A stretch of 64,000 nucleotides of DNA from Turicibacter bilis (GCF_024499055.1 NZ_CP071249.1:744001-808000), one strand, 5' to 3'. Shown: positions 35,741-45,015, numbered from the stretch's first letter. Translations and numbers: made by a program. Notes: generated from the letters alone by a model not told the origin.

Positions 35741-36982
35741 CTATTCATAGCGTAAGGCATCAATTGGATTTAAGTTTGCTGCTTTAATGGATGGTAATAA
35801 TCCAAAGACAATTCCGATAATCATTGAAAAGATGACTGATAAAACGATAGCCGGTACACTAATGGCCACTGGCGTTTGAGAAATTCGAGAAATGACTTGA
35901 GCCAGTCCAACACCGACTAATACCCCAATGACACCACCTAAACTTGTTAATACTGCGGCTTCAGTTAAAAACTGTGTGAGAATCACACTTTTTCGGGCTC
36001 CAATGGCTTTTTTCAATCCAATTTCACTCGTACGTTCTGTAACAGAAACGAGCATAATATTCATCACACCAATTCCACCAACAAGTAAAGAAATACTTGC
36101 AATCCAAATCAACTGTTGATTCGTTGCGGCACTTAATTCTTGTAATTGTTTAGCCTGTTCTAAAACATCGGTTGCTTTATATTGTACATTATTGTCTCCT
36201 AAATACATATTTAATAAATCTGCACTTTCTCGCCCGACTTGTCCCATCGCATCCGTATCAGTTGCCTTAACAACTAAATGTTGCGGCTCATCATAACTAT
36301 AAACGATTGGCCAAGCAGCATTTGGAATATAAAGGGCTCCACCGTTATCTTGATGATACATATAATAATCTTCAATCGAATGAATCACAGGTGAGAAGCT
36401 ACTTGGTAGTGAAACAACACCAACAACAATAAATGGTTCCCCCATAATCTCAATTGTTTTTCCAATGGCATCAGTTCCTTGGAAGATACTTGTTGCCGCA
36501 TTTTGATCTAAAATAACGACCTTACGAAACTCTTCATAATCTGATGGAATAAATGAACGTCCCTGTTTAATCAAATATCCTGTCGTTTGGAAATAATGCT
36601 CATCAATTCCTTTCACTGATGCCCCATCTAATACCGTATTTTGATAATAAATACTATCAGCATAGCTTCGACTCACATAGAACGAAGCATTTTCTACATT
36701 TTCAATCGCTTTAACTTCCTCTAAAATATCACTCGTCATCACAGGAGTTCCATAAGGCACTTGTCCTGCATCGACTTCATAACCATCTTGGCTTAATTTT
36801 ACATTTACTACATTATTTCCTGATCCAATTAAATTTTGCTTAATTTGTTCATTCGTTCCCTTAATCGTTGAGACAATAGCGATAATCGCAGCAATCCCAA
36901 TAATAATCCCGAGCATAGTTAAAAATGAACGCATTTTATGGGACCAGATTCCTTTTAACGATAGTTGAATATTTTCTATCAT
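35741..36982 (-). CDS. MacB-type ABC transporter permease
   Basis: About 413 residues with the MacB topology: one N-terminal membrane helix (about 17-40, KMRSFLTMLGIIIGIAAIIA), a large extracytoplasmic MacB core domain (about 45-280) and three C-terminal helices starting IWIASISLLVGGIGVMNIML, with the FtsX signature EIGLKKAIGARKSVILTQFLTEA. It couples ATP use by the cognate ATPase to export or extrusion on the outer face. The start 36982 comes two bases after the adaptor stop, with GGGGG as its site. Last gene of the operon. Confidence 0.93.
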   Translation of the reverse strand: MIENIQLSLKGIWSHKMRSFLTMLGIIIGIAAIIAIVSTIKGTNEQIKQNLIGSGNNVVNVKLSQDGYEVDAGQVPYGTPVMTSDILEEVKAIENVENASFYVSRSYADSIYYQNTVLDGASVKGIDEHYFQTTGYLIKQGRSFIPSDYEEFRKVVILDQNAATSIFQGTDAIGKTIEIMGEPFIVVGVVSLPSSFSPVIHSIEDYYMYHQDNGGALYIPNAAWPIVYSYDEPQHLVVKATDTDAMGQVGRESADLLNMYLGDNNVQYKATDVLEQAKQLQELSAATNQQLIWIASISLLVGGIGVMNIMLVSVTERTSEIGLKKAIGARKSVILTQFLTEAAVLTSLGGVIGVLVGVGLAQVISRISQTPVAISVPAIVLSVIFSMIIGIVFGLLPSIKAANLNPIDALRYE

Positions 36983-36984
36983 AT

Positions 36985-38649
36985 CTAGTACCCCCACATA
37001 TTTGTCATCTCTTTAGCTTTGACACCATCTTTAATATTTTTAGTATATGGGAAGGCCACTTGATCATCTTCATTAACACCTGAAAGAATCTCCATATACG
37101 AACCATAAATGACTTTCCCTGTTTGAATGTATTCCTTTTTCAGACGGAAGTCTTCATCAACTTTATAGACAAACTTGCGTCCATTTTCATCACCAATGTA
37201 AGCCATGTCTAAATATAAAGCATTTGAATTTTCAACGTTTTCTTGAACTCGAACCGAAACAGACATATTATTTTTTAAATCGGTGGCATCTTCAATATAA
37301 GCGACAAAAGGATACTTAGAAACATTTTGATTCCCATACGAATACGGATCATCGACTGGGTATGGATATATCTCTGTGATAGAAGCAATATAACTATTTC
37401 CTGTATCCCATGACATCACCTCTACCATTTGTCCAGGTTCCACCTCATTTAATTGGTATTCTGTTAACGTTCCTTTTAAATAAAGGCCACTATCACTACT
37501 AACAACAATAAATGCTGATCCTTCAATCGAACCGACACTTGGATCGCCAACTTTTTTGACCACTCCGTTAACACTACTACGAACCGTTAAATTTTCAATT
37601 TCTTTTTTAATCTTCTCTTCTTTTAGAAGTGCCTCTTTATAATCAAGTTCTAATGTTTGAATCTCTGTCTTTTTTTCCTGAATTAATTGTGCTAACTCCT
37701 CTTTAGTATACCCTTCTTGGGGTAAATCAGGGAGATCTGGTGAGATATCAGGTTCCTCTTCAGGCTCCTGATCTGGATATATTGGCTGTTCGGGGCAAAC
37801 CGGCTGCTCCGGACAGGTCGGTTGTTCTGGTTCTTCTTCTGGTTTTTGATCAGGCTTCTCCTCATGATCTGGTTGGTTTTGTTCAGGTTCATCAGGTATA
37901 CTTTCTTTAAAATAGTCACTAACTGTTATTTCAATAAACTCTGCTGGAATTTCTAAGCTTGATCCATCTAATACTTTAATCATTGGTTGTGATCCATCAT
38001 CCGATAAAAGAGTCAAACTTAACTGAATCGGTTGTGAAATTTGAGTTTGTCCCACTTCATCTAACCCCTTTAAACGATATAAGAATGACACATTTAACTT
38101 GGCTGAAGCTTTAACTTCTAAAGAATAAGTTCCATCCTCAAGAGGTGTTAACGCTGTGGCATAGGTTAAAACTTCTTCTTGTTCTCCTTCTGTTGTTCGT
38201 GTTCTTGTGAATGACACGGGCATTGTGGTCACTGGGTTTCCTTCACTTTTTGCAATCGGTTGAGTTGAATTTAATTTTTGTAACTGACGTTTAGCTGAAT
38301 CAATGTTTACTTTTAAACTTTCGATAGTTAGTCGCTGCATTTCAAGTTCCAACTCAACTAACGTACTATCATAAACTAACAATGGATCGTTAATCGATAC
38401 TTGTTGTCCTTCTTGAACCAGTACCTCTTTGATTACCTTGCGATCTTGAAGCATGACCTCTTGTGTCATATCCGATGTAACATAACCATCTGATTCATTC
38501 ACGTCGCCCCACCATGACGTACTAATGTACGCAACAGGTTGTACCTCAATCGCTGAGCCGCCACTCAGTTGCTGATAAGCATAAACTCCTCCACCAATCA
38601 AACCAACTGAAAGCAACGAAGCGCCAATTATTAAAGGTGCTTTTTTCAT
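36985..38649 (-). CDS. HlyD/MacA-type adaptor with long proline-rich insert
   Basis: 554 residues. N-terminal membrane anchor (about 5-27), then a split biotinyl-lipoyl-like domain and a coiled coil. Between the two parts lies an insert (about residues 140-330): an extracytoplasmic segment followed by a Pro/Glu/Gln-rich stretch with tandem CPEQP units (QPTCPEQPVCPEQPIYPDQ) and EPEEEP. The C-terminal half is the usual beta-barrel (GTLTEYQLNEVEPGQMVEVMSW). Its first four bases overlap the ATPase stop (ATGA), so the two are coupled. The insert may span the cell wall; that is inference. Confidence 0.85.
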   Translation of the reverse strand: MKKAPLIIGASLLSVGLIGGGVYAYQQLSGGSAIEVQPVAYISTSWWGDVNESDGYVTSDMTQEVMLQDRKVIKEVLVQEGQQVSINDPLLVYDSTLVELELEMQRLTIESLKVNIDSAKRQLQKLNSTQPIAKSEGNPVTTMPVSFTRTRTTEGEQEEVLTYATALTPLEDGTYSLEVKASAKLNVSFLYRLKGLDEVGQTQISQPIQLSLTLLSDDGSQPMIKVLDGSSLEIPAEFIEITVSDYFKESIPDEPEQNQPDHEEKPDQKPEEEPEQPTCPEQPVCPEQPIYPDQEPEEEPDISPDLPDLPQEGYTKEELAQLIQEKKTEIQTLELDYKEALLKEEKIKKEIENLTVRSSVNGVVKKVGDPSVGSIEGSAFIVVSSDSGLYLKGTLTEYQLNEVEPGQMVEVMSWDTGNSYIASITEIYPYPVDDPYSYGNQNVSKYPFVAYIEDATDLKNNMSVSVRVQENVENSNALYLDMAYIGDENGRKFVYKVDEDFRLKKEYIQTGKVIYGSYMEILSGVNEDDQVAFPYTKNIKDGVKAKEMTNMWGY

Positions 38650-39338
38650 CGATCCACGCCCCCTCTCTCTGGATGATAAACAATCTCTCCATCTAAAATT
38701 TCTATCTTTCGCTGAGCTTGGTCTGCAATTGCACGATCGTGAGTAATCATTACAATTGTGACGCCTTCTTCATTTAGCTTCTTAAAAAGTGACATAATTT
38801 GCGCACCAGACTTGCTATCCAATGCACCTGTCGGTTCATCCGCTAGTAAAATGCTTGGATTATTTACCATCGCCCTTGCAATCGCAACACGTTGTTTTTG
38901 TCCCCCTGAAAGCTGAGTCGGTTTAAAGTGTAATCGTTCACCTAATCCAACACGCTCTAAAGCCAACGTCGCTCGTTGACGACGTTCCTGTTTTGAAACA
39001 CCAGCGTAAGTCAATGGTAACTCTACATTCTCAAGCGCACTTTGGCGTGATAACAATTGAAAGCTTTGAAAAACAAATCCAATTTCTTTTAATCTTAAAT
39101 CTGATAACTGTGCATCATTTAATTTTGAAACATCTAATCCATTAAGATGATAACTTCCTGATGAAGGGAGGTCTAAGCAGCCTAAAATATTCATTAAGGT
39201 TGACTTTCCTGATCCTGATGGTCCCATGATGGCGACATATTCTCCCGCTTCCACTTCAAACGTAATATTTTTCAGGACAGGGACTTCAAGTTTATCTTGT
39301 AAATAGTGTTTATTAATATTTTCTAACTGTAAAATCAT
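38646..39338 (-). CDS. MacB/LolD-type ABC transporter ATP-binding protein
   Basis: 230 residues. Walker A GPSGSGKSTLMNILG (about 38-52), Q-loop FVFQSFQLL, signature LSGGQKQRVAIARA, Walker B ILLADEPTGALDSKSG, H-loop ITHDRAIA. The short LolD/MacB subclass drives FtsX-like permeases, which fits the neighbouring gene. It starts 15 bases after the first adaptor gene and overlaps the second adaptor by four bases. Confidence 0.96.
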   Translation of the reverse strand: MILQLENINKHYLQDKLEVPVLKNITFEVEAGEYVAIMGPSGSGKSTLMNILGCLDLPSSGSYHLNGLDVSKLNDAQLSDLRLKEIGFVFQSFQLLSRQSALENVELPLTYAGVSKQERRQRATLALERVGLGERLHFKPTQLSGGQKQRVAIARAMVNNPSILLADEPTGALDSKSGAQIMSLFKKLNEEGVTIVMITHDRAIADQAQRKIEILDGEIVYHPERGGVDR

Positions 39339-39353
39339 TGCTCAGCCTCCCCC

Positions 39354-40700
39354 CTATTGTTTACTGGCACTTTGACTTGTCGTTGAAGACGGTGAAATGG
39401 TTGTACTCTCAGTTTCTTCTATGACCTCAGATTCAATACCTTCATCGAACTCCCCTTCAACTTCTTCATTGAATTCTTCTTTAAAATCTCCTTCAAATCC
39501 TTCTTTGAAATCTGACTCCTCTATTGATAAATATCCTCCTGATCCTAGCATTCGCTCACAAGACATTCCTTCACTTAAACGGTCATCTGGAAAAGCAATG
39601 TAATCATCTACTGTTAAACCATCTAAAATTTCATATCGCATCCATTCTTCATCTAGCTCACCCAGTGTAACTTTACGTTTTTCTAATTTATCATTTTCTG
39701 TGGCAACCCAAACATAATCTCCATCTTCTTCATGGACAAGATAATAGTCATATAACCAAACGCCTTCTTTCACCTCATCTTGTCCATTGTCTAATTCAAT
39801 ATAAACATGTTGTCCTAAAATTAAACCGCTCGCTGAGTCAAGCTCAATGTAAAACGGATAAGTGCTTCCACTCTCCCCAGTGCTATCAGAATAATAATTA
39901 TTGTTATTAGACTCTGTATTTTCTAAATCCACATGTGTAATCATTCCACGCCATGTTTGTGTTTCATCCACACGCGAACGAATAATAACAGGTTGCTCGG
40001 CTTGTAATTGCCAAATATTTTGCTCACTCACTTTTCCCTTAATTCGATAATCTTTCGTTGATAATAACGTAATATATGCTTCATTCTGACCATACATATC
40101 ATATCCATTTTCACTAATTGATTTCACCACTCCTGAAACGGTACTTTTCACGACTGAATTTTCTAGTGACGCTTTTAATTGCGCAACTTCAACTTCTTTA
40201 CTTTTTTTATCATACTCTGCGCGTTTTAAGTCATTTTCAGTATTTAAAATCTGTGACGTATAGTCTAATTTTTGATCTTCAGGTGCTGAAGCTTTTTGTG
40301 AGTTTAATAATTTAATTTGCTCATTTAAACTTGTAATAGATGCACCCAAGCGCTCTAACTCTAATTCGGCTTGACTTAAACTTAAACTCATTTCATCTGT
40401 ATCATAAGCAAAAAGTTCTGTACCTTCCTCAACTTTATCACCGATTTTCACAAACAATTCCTTGACTTGTCGCTCTTGATTACGATTAATTTCAATCGTT
40501 TCCTGTGGCTCTACTACCCCACTATATCGATTAGTTAATCCAGTTCCACTCCCAAGATCTGTAATCATTGAAACTGAATCTACATATGCGGTTAATCCAT
40601 TATTAGATGGTCTACTCTTCCACATAAAAAATCCTGCAACCCCGATTACCACAACAATGAGAGTTATAAGCATGATTTTTACTTTATTTTTTTTCCCCAT
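39354..40700 (-). CDS. HlyD/MacA-type adaptor with acidic C-terminal tail
   Basis: About 448 residues. N-terminal membrane anchor (KIMLITLIVVVIGVAGFFMW), lipoyl-like halves (IGDKVEEGTELFAYDTDEM and VVKSTVSGVVKSISENGYD) around a coiled coil (about 110-190), then barrel domains. The last 60 residues are unusual: repeated Glu/Phe units (FKEGFEGDFKEEFNEEVEGE) and a Ser/Thr end. First gene of the operon; start ATG 40700 after AGGAGG. Two different adaptors with one ATPase and one permease is uncommon and may mean a hetero-oligomeric conduit. Confidence 0.88.
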   Translation of the reverse strand: MGKKNKVKIMLITLIVVVIGVAGFFMWKSRPSNNGLTAYVDSVSMITDLGSGTGLTNRYSGVVEPQETIEINRNQERQVKELFVKIGDKVEEGTELFAYDTDEMSLSLSQAELELERLGASITSLNEQIKLLNSQKASAPEDQKLDYTSQILNTENDLKRAEYDKKSKEVEVAQLKASLENSVVKSTVSGVVKSISENGYDMYGQNEAYITLLSTKDYRIKGKVSEQNIWQLQAEQPVIIRSRVDETQTWRGMITHVDLENTESNNNNYYSDSTGESGSTYPFYIELDSASGLILGQHVYIELDNGQDEVKEGVWLYDYYLVHEEDGDYVWVATENDKLEKRKVTLGELDEEWMRYEILDGLTVDDYIAFPDDRLSEGMSCERMLGSGGYLSIEESDFKEGFEGDFKEEFNEEVEGEFDEGIESEVIEETESTTISPSSTTSQSASKQ

Positions 40701-40728
40701 TCCTCGATTCCTCCTAATTTTTTCCTTA

Positions 40729-40737
40729 ATTATAACA
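40729..40737 (-). promoter_or_regulatory. extended -10 of the MacB-type operon
   Basis: Minus-strand TG-T-TATAAT, 30 bases before the first adaptor start. A candidate regulator site lies about 50 bases upstream (40783-40799). Confidence 0.5.
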
Positions 40738-40782
40738 TTCAAATTTGTAGATTTTTGAATTTTTTTGTCAGTTGCCTCTTGA

Positions 40783-40799
40783 TTAAGAAAATCTTAAGA
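40783..40799. promoter_or_regulatory. candidate response-regulator box
   Basis: TTAAGA AAATC TTAAGA: two direct hexamers 11 bases apart that also form the palindrome TTAAGA-AAA-TCTTAA. It stands in the divergent promoter region between the export operon and the ATPase/TOPRIM pair. Eleven-base direct repeats of this kind are used by OmpR-family regulators. Confidence 0.4.
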
Positions 40800-40817
40800 A
40801 ATACGGGCAATTCACAC

Positions 40818-40845
40818 TTTAACTCATTTTTTCATATCTTATACT
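40818..40845 (+). promoter_or_regulatory. possible promoter of the AAA/TOPRIM pair
   Basis: TTTAAC (40818-40823), 16 bases, TATACT (40840-40845); about 28 bases before the GTG start. Confidence 0.4.
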
Positions 40846-40873
40846 AAGTAAAAATAAAATGGGGGCGATCACT

Positions 40874-41749
40874 GTGCGATTGGAGTCATTGCGTGCGAGT
40901 AGTGCAACGGGACTTTGTGTTAATCTTTCATCATTTCATCCGCTCACGTTATTAGTCGGAGTCTCAGGTTCTGGAAAAAGTCAAGTTTTGACCTATATCG
41001 ATAGCCTTTTTAAACTTTTAATGGGGCAATCTTCATCCGACCTTGAAGATGGAGAGTATGAATTACGCTTTGAGTTAAACCATCAACACTATCATTACTT
41101 CGTTTATATAGAAGATCATCATCCGGTTATCATTCGACTTTGGTGCAATGAAGCATTATTAGATGCTCCCTCAGATTTAATCACCCAACTTCCTTCTATT
41201 AACTTGATGAAACCTATCAATCAAATCAGACAAACGAATTCATTCACCAAACGGTTTATCCTTGCAAGTAACGAGCAAAAAGAAGAGATTCTCTCACTTT
41301 TTCAACTTATCTTTGATTCGATTGAAGATATTCAAGTCCAATGTACCCCTCAATCTGCTCTTCACCTTTTCTTCAAAGAAAAAAGTGGTGAATGGTTAAG
41401 CATCGAAACTCTATCAGATGGAATGCTTAAAACTTTTTATTATTTAACTGAAGTGATTTTAAGCGAATCTGGATCTTTACTCTTGATTGATGAATTTGAA
41501 AATGGACTCGGGTTAAACTGTATGGGACCTTTACTCGAACAAATAGTCGCACGTGAAGATCTTCAACTGATTTTAAGTAGTCATCATCCATATATCATCA
41601 ATAATATTCCGAGTGAATCATGGCAGATTATCACAAGAGAACACTCGACAATCCATGCCCAATCAGCTGAAGAATTCGGAATCGGGCAAACGAGATATGA
41701 TGCCTTTTTTGAATTAATGAATCGATTAGAATTCGAGGGGGGCTTATAA
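40874..41749 (+). CDS. OLD/RecF-like AAA ATPase of a two-gene module
   Basis: About 291 residues. Walker A is GVSGSGKSQVLTYI (about 28-41). The C-terminal half carries the ABC-type signature LSDGMLKTFYYLTE, Walker B LLLIDEFENGLGL and H-loop LSSHHPY (about 236-242). The region between is short (about 100 residues), so there is no long coiled coil as in SMC/RecN. This is the ATPase layout of OLD-family and PARIS AriA proteins, though shorter. GTG 40874 has GGGGG at eight bases; the ATG five codons earlier has no site. The partner gene starts two bases after the stop. Confidence 0.8.
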   Translation: MRLESLRASSATGLCVNLSSFHPLTLLVGVSGSGKSQVLTYIDSLFKLLMGQSSSDLEDGEYELRFELNHQHYHYFVYIEDHHPVIIRLWCNEALLDAPSDLITQLPSINLMKPINQIRQTNSFTKRFILASNEQKEEILSLFQLIFDSIEDIQVQCTPQSALHLFFKEKSGEWLSIETLSDGMLKTFYYLTEVILSESGSLLLIDEFENGLGLNCMGPLLEQIVAREDLQLILSSHHPYIINNIPSESWQIITREHSTIHAQSAEEFGIGQTRYDAFFELMNRLEFEGGL

Positions 41750-41750
41750 C

Positions 41751-42464
41751 ATGAATCTCTACATTCTCGTTGAAGATGGAAAATCCGGCCATAAAATTAT
41801 TGATCACTGGATTCCACTCTTACTTCCCTCTATCACTCGGGTACCGACGATCGATGAGATGACAGAAAATCAATATGTTATTTTTAGTGGACTCGGCTAT
41901 CCACGAATGCTTGGAACCGATGCAACGTCCCCTTCAAAAAATGTCCTCGGACAAACGATTGAGACGATTAATGACACTCAAAAAATTGACTACCTCTTAA
42001 TTTTCTTAGATGGTGATGAGGAGGGCACAGAAAGGCGAACCGAAATCGTCACCCAAAAAATCAAAAATTATCCGAAACCTCTAACTTGCCCATTTGTCAT
42101 CTTTGTTCAAAATAAGTGTCTAGAAACGTGGCTACTTGGAAATCGTGACTTTTTCCCAGCGCAACCTAGTGAAAAGTTTTTACCATTTTTGACACATTAC
42201 AACGTCTCCTGCAGTGATCCTGAATATATGGAAAATGATCTAAGTCGTCGTCTCGTATCGACCTCATCTCTTTATCACGAACGTTATTTACGATGCATGA
42301 TGCAAGAAAATGGATACCGATACAGTAAGTCGCGTCCCGCTCCGATTATGTACACCGAAGCATTTATCAATGGATTAAAAGGACGAATTAAAGAAACCCA
42401 TCATCTTTCAAGCTTACAAAGCTTCTTTAATTTCATTGACCAATTAAAAACATCGAAATCCTAA
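41751..42464 (+). CDS. TOPRIM-domain protein, DUF4276-like, partner of the AAA ATPase
   Basis: 237 residues. The strand-loop with glutamate is at the N-terminus (YILVEDGKSGHKI, Glu-8), and the DxD pair follows in LLIFLDGDEEG (about 82-92); these three acids are the TOPRIM metal site. FVIFVQNKCLETWLLGN (about 115-131) matches the E-x-W-hydrophobic segment of DUF4276 proteins. It would be the nuclease or RNA/DNA-acting effector of the pair. GAGGGGGG at the end of the ATPase gene is its ribosome site. Function as anti-phage system is inferred from the gene pair only. Confidence 0.7.
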   Translation: MNLYILVEDGKSGHKIIDHWIPLLLPSITRVPTIDEMTENQYVIFSGLGYPRMLGTDATSPSKNVLGQTIETINDTQKIDYLLIFLDGDEEGTERRTEIVTQKIKNYPKPLTCPFVIFVQNKCLETWLLGNRDFFPAQPSEKFLPFLTHYNVSCSDPEYMENDLSRRLVSTSSLYHERYLRCMMQENGYRYSKSRPAPIMYTEAFINGLKGRIKETHHLSSLQSFFNFIDQLKTSKS

Positions 42465-42480
42465 AGTTTCGATGTTTTTA
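42446..42480 (+). terminator. terminator of the AAA/TOPRIM pair
   Basis: AAAAACATCGAAA-TCCTAAAG-TTTCGATGTTTTTA, overlapping the TOPRIM stop codon. Confidence 0.9.
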
Positions 42481-42707
42481 ATATCATTTAATAAAATTCT
42501 AAAACACTCATAAAAGTAGATCATTATCTACTATCACTTCTTTCCCCCTATAAAATTACTGACTTTTGTAGGATACCTATCACAATTTTATGACTAAATA
42601 GAAACTAATCACCATAATCATCATTCATAACTAACATTCCCTACTCATTTAACCAAAAATATAGTAAAATACAATCAGAAAAACTAATAGATGTAGGAGT
42701 TAAACCA

Positions 42708-43193
42708 ATGCAAGCAGAATGGAAAATCCAATTAAATACGAAAGTATATGGTTGTTATCAACAACAATTAACGATGGATGAAGATAATCAAACACGTTTA
42801 GCAACAAAGGAAGAACAACAAACCTTTTTAAATGACTTAATGACGATTGAATTAGACGATTTAAAAGATGCCTATCTAATTGAACGCATCGATATTTTCC
42901 GTGAGCATTTAAAAGCTTTAAACTTTAATATCGAATTCTTCCACGCATGGAATGAAGTCTCAGCCAATAGCTATACGGAATATACGAAAATTGAACATCA
43001 AGAAGATAAAGAAATCATTGCCTGCTACAAAGTGATTACGACACAAGGATTATCAGATAACCATGAGATTATCGATATCGTTGGTGCTTTAGAACCCATT
43101 GAACCAACAAAGTATGAAGTCGCTAAAGATTCAAAAATTGGATCCATTAAACTTCAATTACTGGATATGGGAATTACAGAAATGAAAGCATAA
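42708..43193 (+). CDS. conserved-looking cytosolic protein of unknown function
   Basis: 161 residues, acidic, no membrane segment or signal peptide. It begins MQAEWKIQLNTKVYGCYQQQ and has a Glu/Asp-rich middle (IELDDLKDAYLIERIDIFREHL). I recognise no domain. TAGGAG eight bases before the ATG and a terminator right after the stop support a real single-gene unit. It does not look functionally linked to its neighbours. Confidence 0.7.
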   Translation: MQAEWKIQLNTKVYGCYQQQLTMDEDNQTRLATKEEQQTFLNDLMTIELDDLKDAYLIERIDIFREHLKALNFNIEFFHAWNEVSANSYTEYTKIEHQEDKEIIACYKVITTQGLSDNHEIIDIVGALEPIEPTKYEVAKDSKIGSIKLQLLDMGITEMKA

Positions 43194-43198
43194 GAAAC

Positions 43199-43240
43199 TA
43201 AAAAGACGGAACATTTCAAATGAAACGATCCGTCTTTTAT
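43199..43240. terminator. bidirectional terminator
   Basis: AAAAGACGGA ... TCCGTCTTTT hairpin with inner ATTTCA / TGAAAC pairing, between two convergent genes. Confidence 0.88.
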
Positions 43241-43242
43241 TA

Positions 43243-44640
43243 TTATTCTTCTGTCACGACTTGTTTACGTCCGTAGTAAACATCCTGATCAATTTTGTTG
43301 AATGATTTTCCAACTAAAACTGCCGTTGTTAATGTTCCATTAACATTTAACATCGTGCGTCCCATATCTAAGATTGGATCAATCGCAATAATCCCTGCAA
43401 TTAATGGGAAGTATTCTCCCATTCCCATTCCTGATAAAACAACTGAAATAGCCATTGTCGCAGAACCTGGTAAACCAGCAATACCAAATGAAGCTAAGGC
43501 AATGACAATAACTAACATAATGATAAATGTCATATCAATTGGTGTTCCTGTCATATTGGCTACTGTAATGGCCACTAAAGCTGGATAAATTCCAGCACAT
43601 CCGTTCATTCCGGCATTTGAACCTAAACTTCCAACAAACGTTGCTGTCCCATTATCTAGTCCCACATTATCAGTTAACTTTTCAATACTTACTGGTAATG
43701 TTCCAAGTGATGAACGTGACGTAAAAGCTAAAACTAAGGCATCTAAAACATTTTTCACATAACGGAATGGATTTAATCCGCTTAAGGCAATTAAAATTAA
43801 ATGCACGACAAACATTAAGGCGACACCAATATATGTAACTAAAATAAAGTCGATAGCTTCCCCAAGAGCAGCCATTCCACGCCCTGCAATCGTATTCGCA
43901 AGTAAGGCAATAACAGCATATGGCATCCATTTAATGATTGTCATCGCAACACTTAAAATTATTTTATAGAAAGCTTCAACTAAATCAATGAATGGCTTGA
44001 CAATATCGTAATATTTTTTCGTTTGACGCTTTGTAGCAAGTCCTAAGAAGGCTGCAAAGATCACAACAGCAACAACATTACCATCAGCCATCGCTGAGAT
44101 TGGGTTAGAGGGTAATAATCCACGTAACGTATCGACAAGTGAACTTACTTCACGAATCGTTGCCTCTCCAGCTACTAAGTGTGAATTCACACCTAATTGG
44201 AATAAGTTACCGACCACTAATCCAATCATCGCTGCAATAGCAGTCGTTCCAACTAAAAGACCTAACGTACGAGCTGTTAATTTCCCTAAATTTTCACCTT
44301 GTTTCATGTTAATAATAACACGCATGATTGAGACGAAAATTAATGGAATAACTAACATTTTTAATAAATCCATAAATCCATTAGCAAATAGTCCATACCA
44401 TTTATTAATTTCTGCAATGAATGGCACCTCAAGTGGTGCATCTGGGAATCCCCCGACTACTTGAATTAAAAGTCCTAAGACCAATCCGATTCCAGTTGCA
44501 GATAACATACGCGTTGAAAATTTAACTTTCTTTTTCTCCATTTGCTTCATTACAAAGAATAAAGCAAATAACACAACGATAAAAAGAATCGTCTTAATAT
44601 CTGTTAAATATAAAAAATCTGTAAAAAATGTACTTTGCAT
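43243..44640 (-). CDS. tcyP: sodium/proton-dependent L-cystine symporter, TcyP-like
   Basis: About 465-residue member of the dicarboxylate/amino acid:cation symporter family. The segments HLILIALSGLNPFRYVKN, LAFTSRSSLGTLPVSIE, GSNAGMNGCAGIYPAL and DPILDMGRTMLNVNGTL are those of B. subtilis TcyP and set it apart from glutamate carriers. Eight transmembrane helices and two re-entrant loops (HP1 in AFTSRSS) are expected. I take ATG 44640; GGAGG is 12 bases away, so the TTG three codons upstream could also be used. Likely role is cystine uptake for sulfur and cysteine. Confidence 0.85.
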   Translation of the reverse strand: MQSTFFTDFLYLTDIKTILFIVVLFALFFVMKQMEKKKVKFSTRMLSATGIGLVLGLLIQVVGGFPDAPLEVPFIAEINKWYGLFANGFMDLLKMLVIPLIFVSIMRVIINMKQGENLGKLTARTLGLLVGTTAIAAMIGLVVGNLFQLGVNSHLVAGEATIREVSSLVDTLRGLLPSNPISAMADGNVVAVVIFAAFLGLATKRQTKKYYDIVKPFIDLVEAFYKIILSVAMTIIKWMPYAVIALLANTIAGRGMAALGEAIDFILVTYIGVALMFVVHLILIALSGLNPFRYVKNVLDALVLAFTSRSSLGTLPVSIEKLTDNVGLDNGTATFVGSLGSNAGMNGCAGIYPALVAITVANMTGTPIDMTFIIMLVIVIALASFGIAGLPGSATMAISVVLSGMGMGEYFPLIAGIIAIDPILDMGRTMLNVNGTLTTAVLVGKSFNKIDQDVYYGRKQVVTEE

Positions 44641-44699
44641 GAGTCGCAATAACCTCCAATATATTTTATCAAATAATAATAGTTTACTCAATTTGACAT

Positions 44700-45010
44700 C
44701 ATTTTACAAGCGATTTGTTTTTATTCCTCACATGAGTATCTAAATTCATTCCTTTAATCCTTTACATTATTTCGACTTTTTTCAACATTATATAAAAAAT
44801 ATGGATTTATTTTTTCAACAATAGATTTAATTACTTTCCTCATTAATGATTTACTTCTATTCAATTTGATAATTAGTTTTTATAACCTAATACTTTCATA
44901 AATTAATTCGACTCCTCAAAAAAGTATTCTAATATAGCAAATACTAAACATGAATCGCTCAAAAATAACCTCTTAAACAAAAACTAATGATTAAAAAGTC
45001 TCTGATTTTG
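44700..45010. other. AT-rich intergenic stretch upstream of tcyP
   Basis: About 300 bases with no gene or recognisable RNA. It should hold the tcyP promoter, but I see no clear -35/-10 pair. The 130-bp repeat follows at 45016. Confidence 0.4.
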
Positions 45011-45015
45011 TTGCC

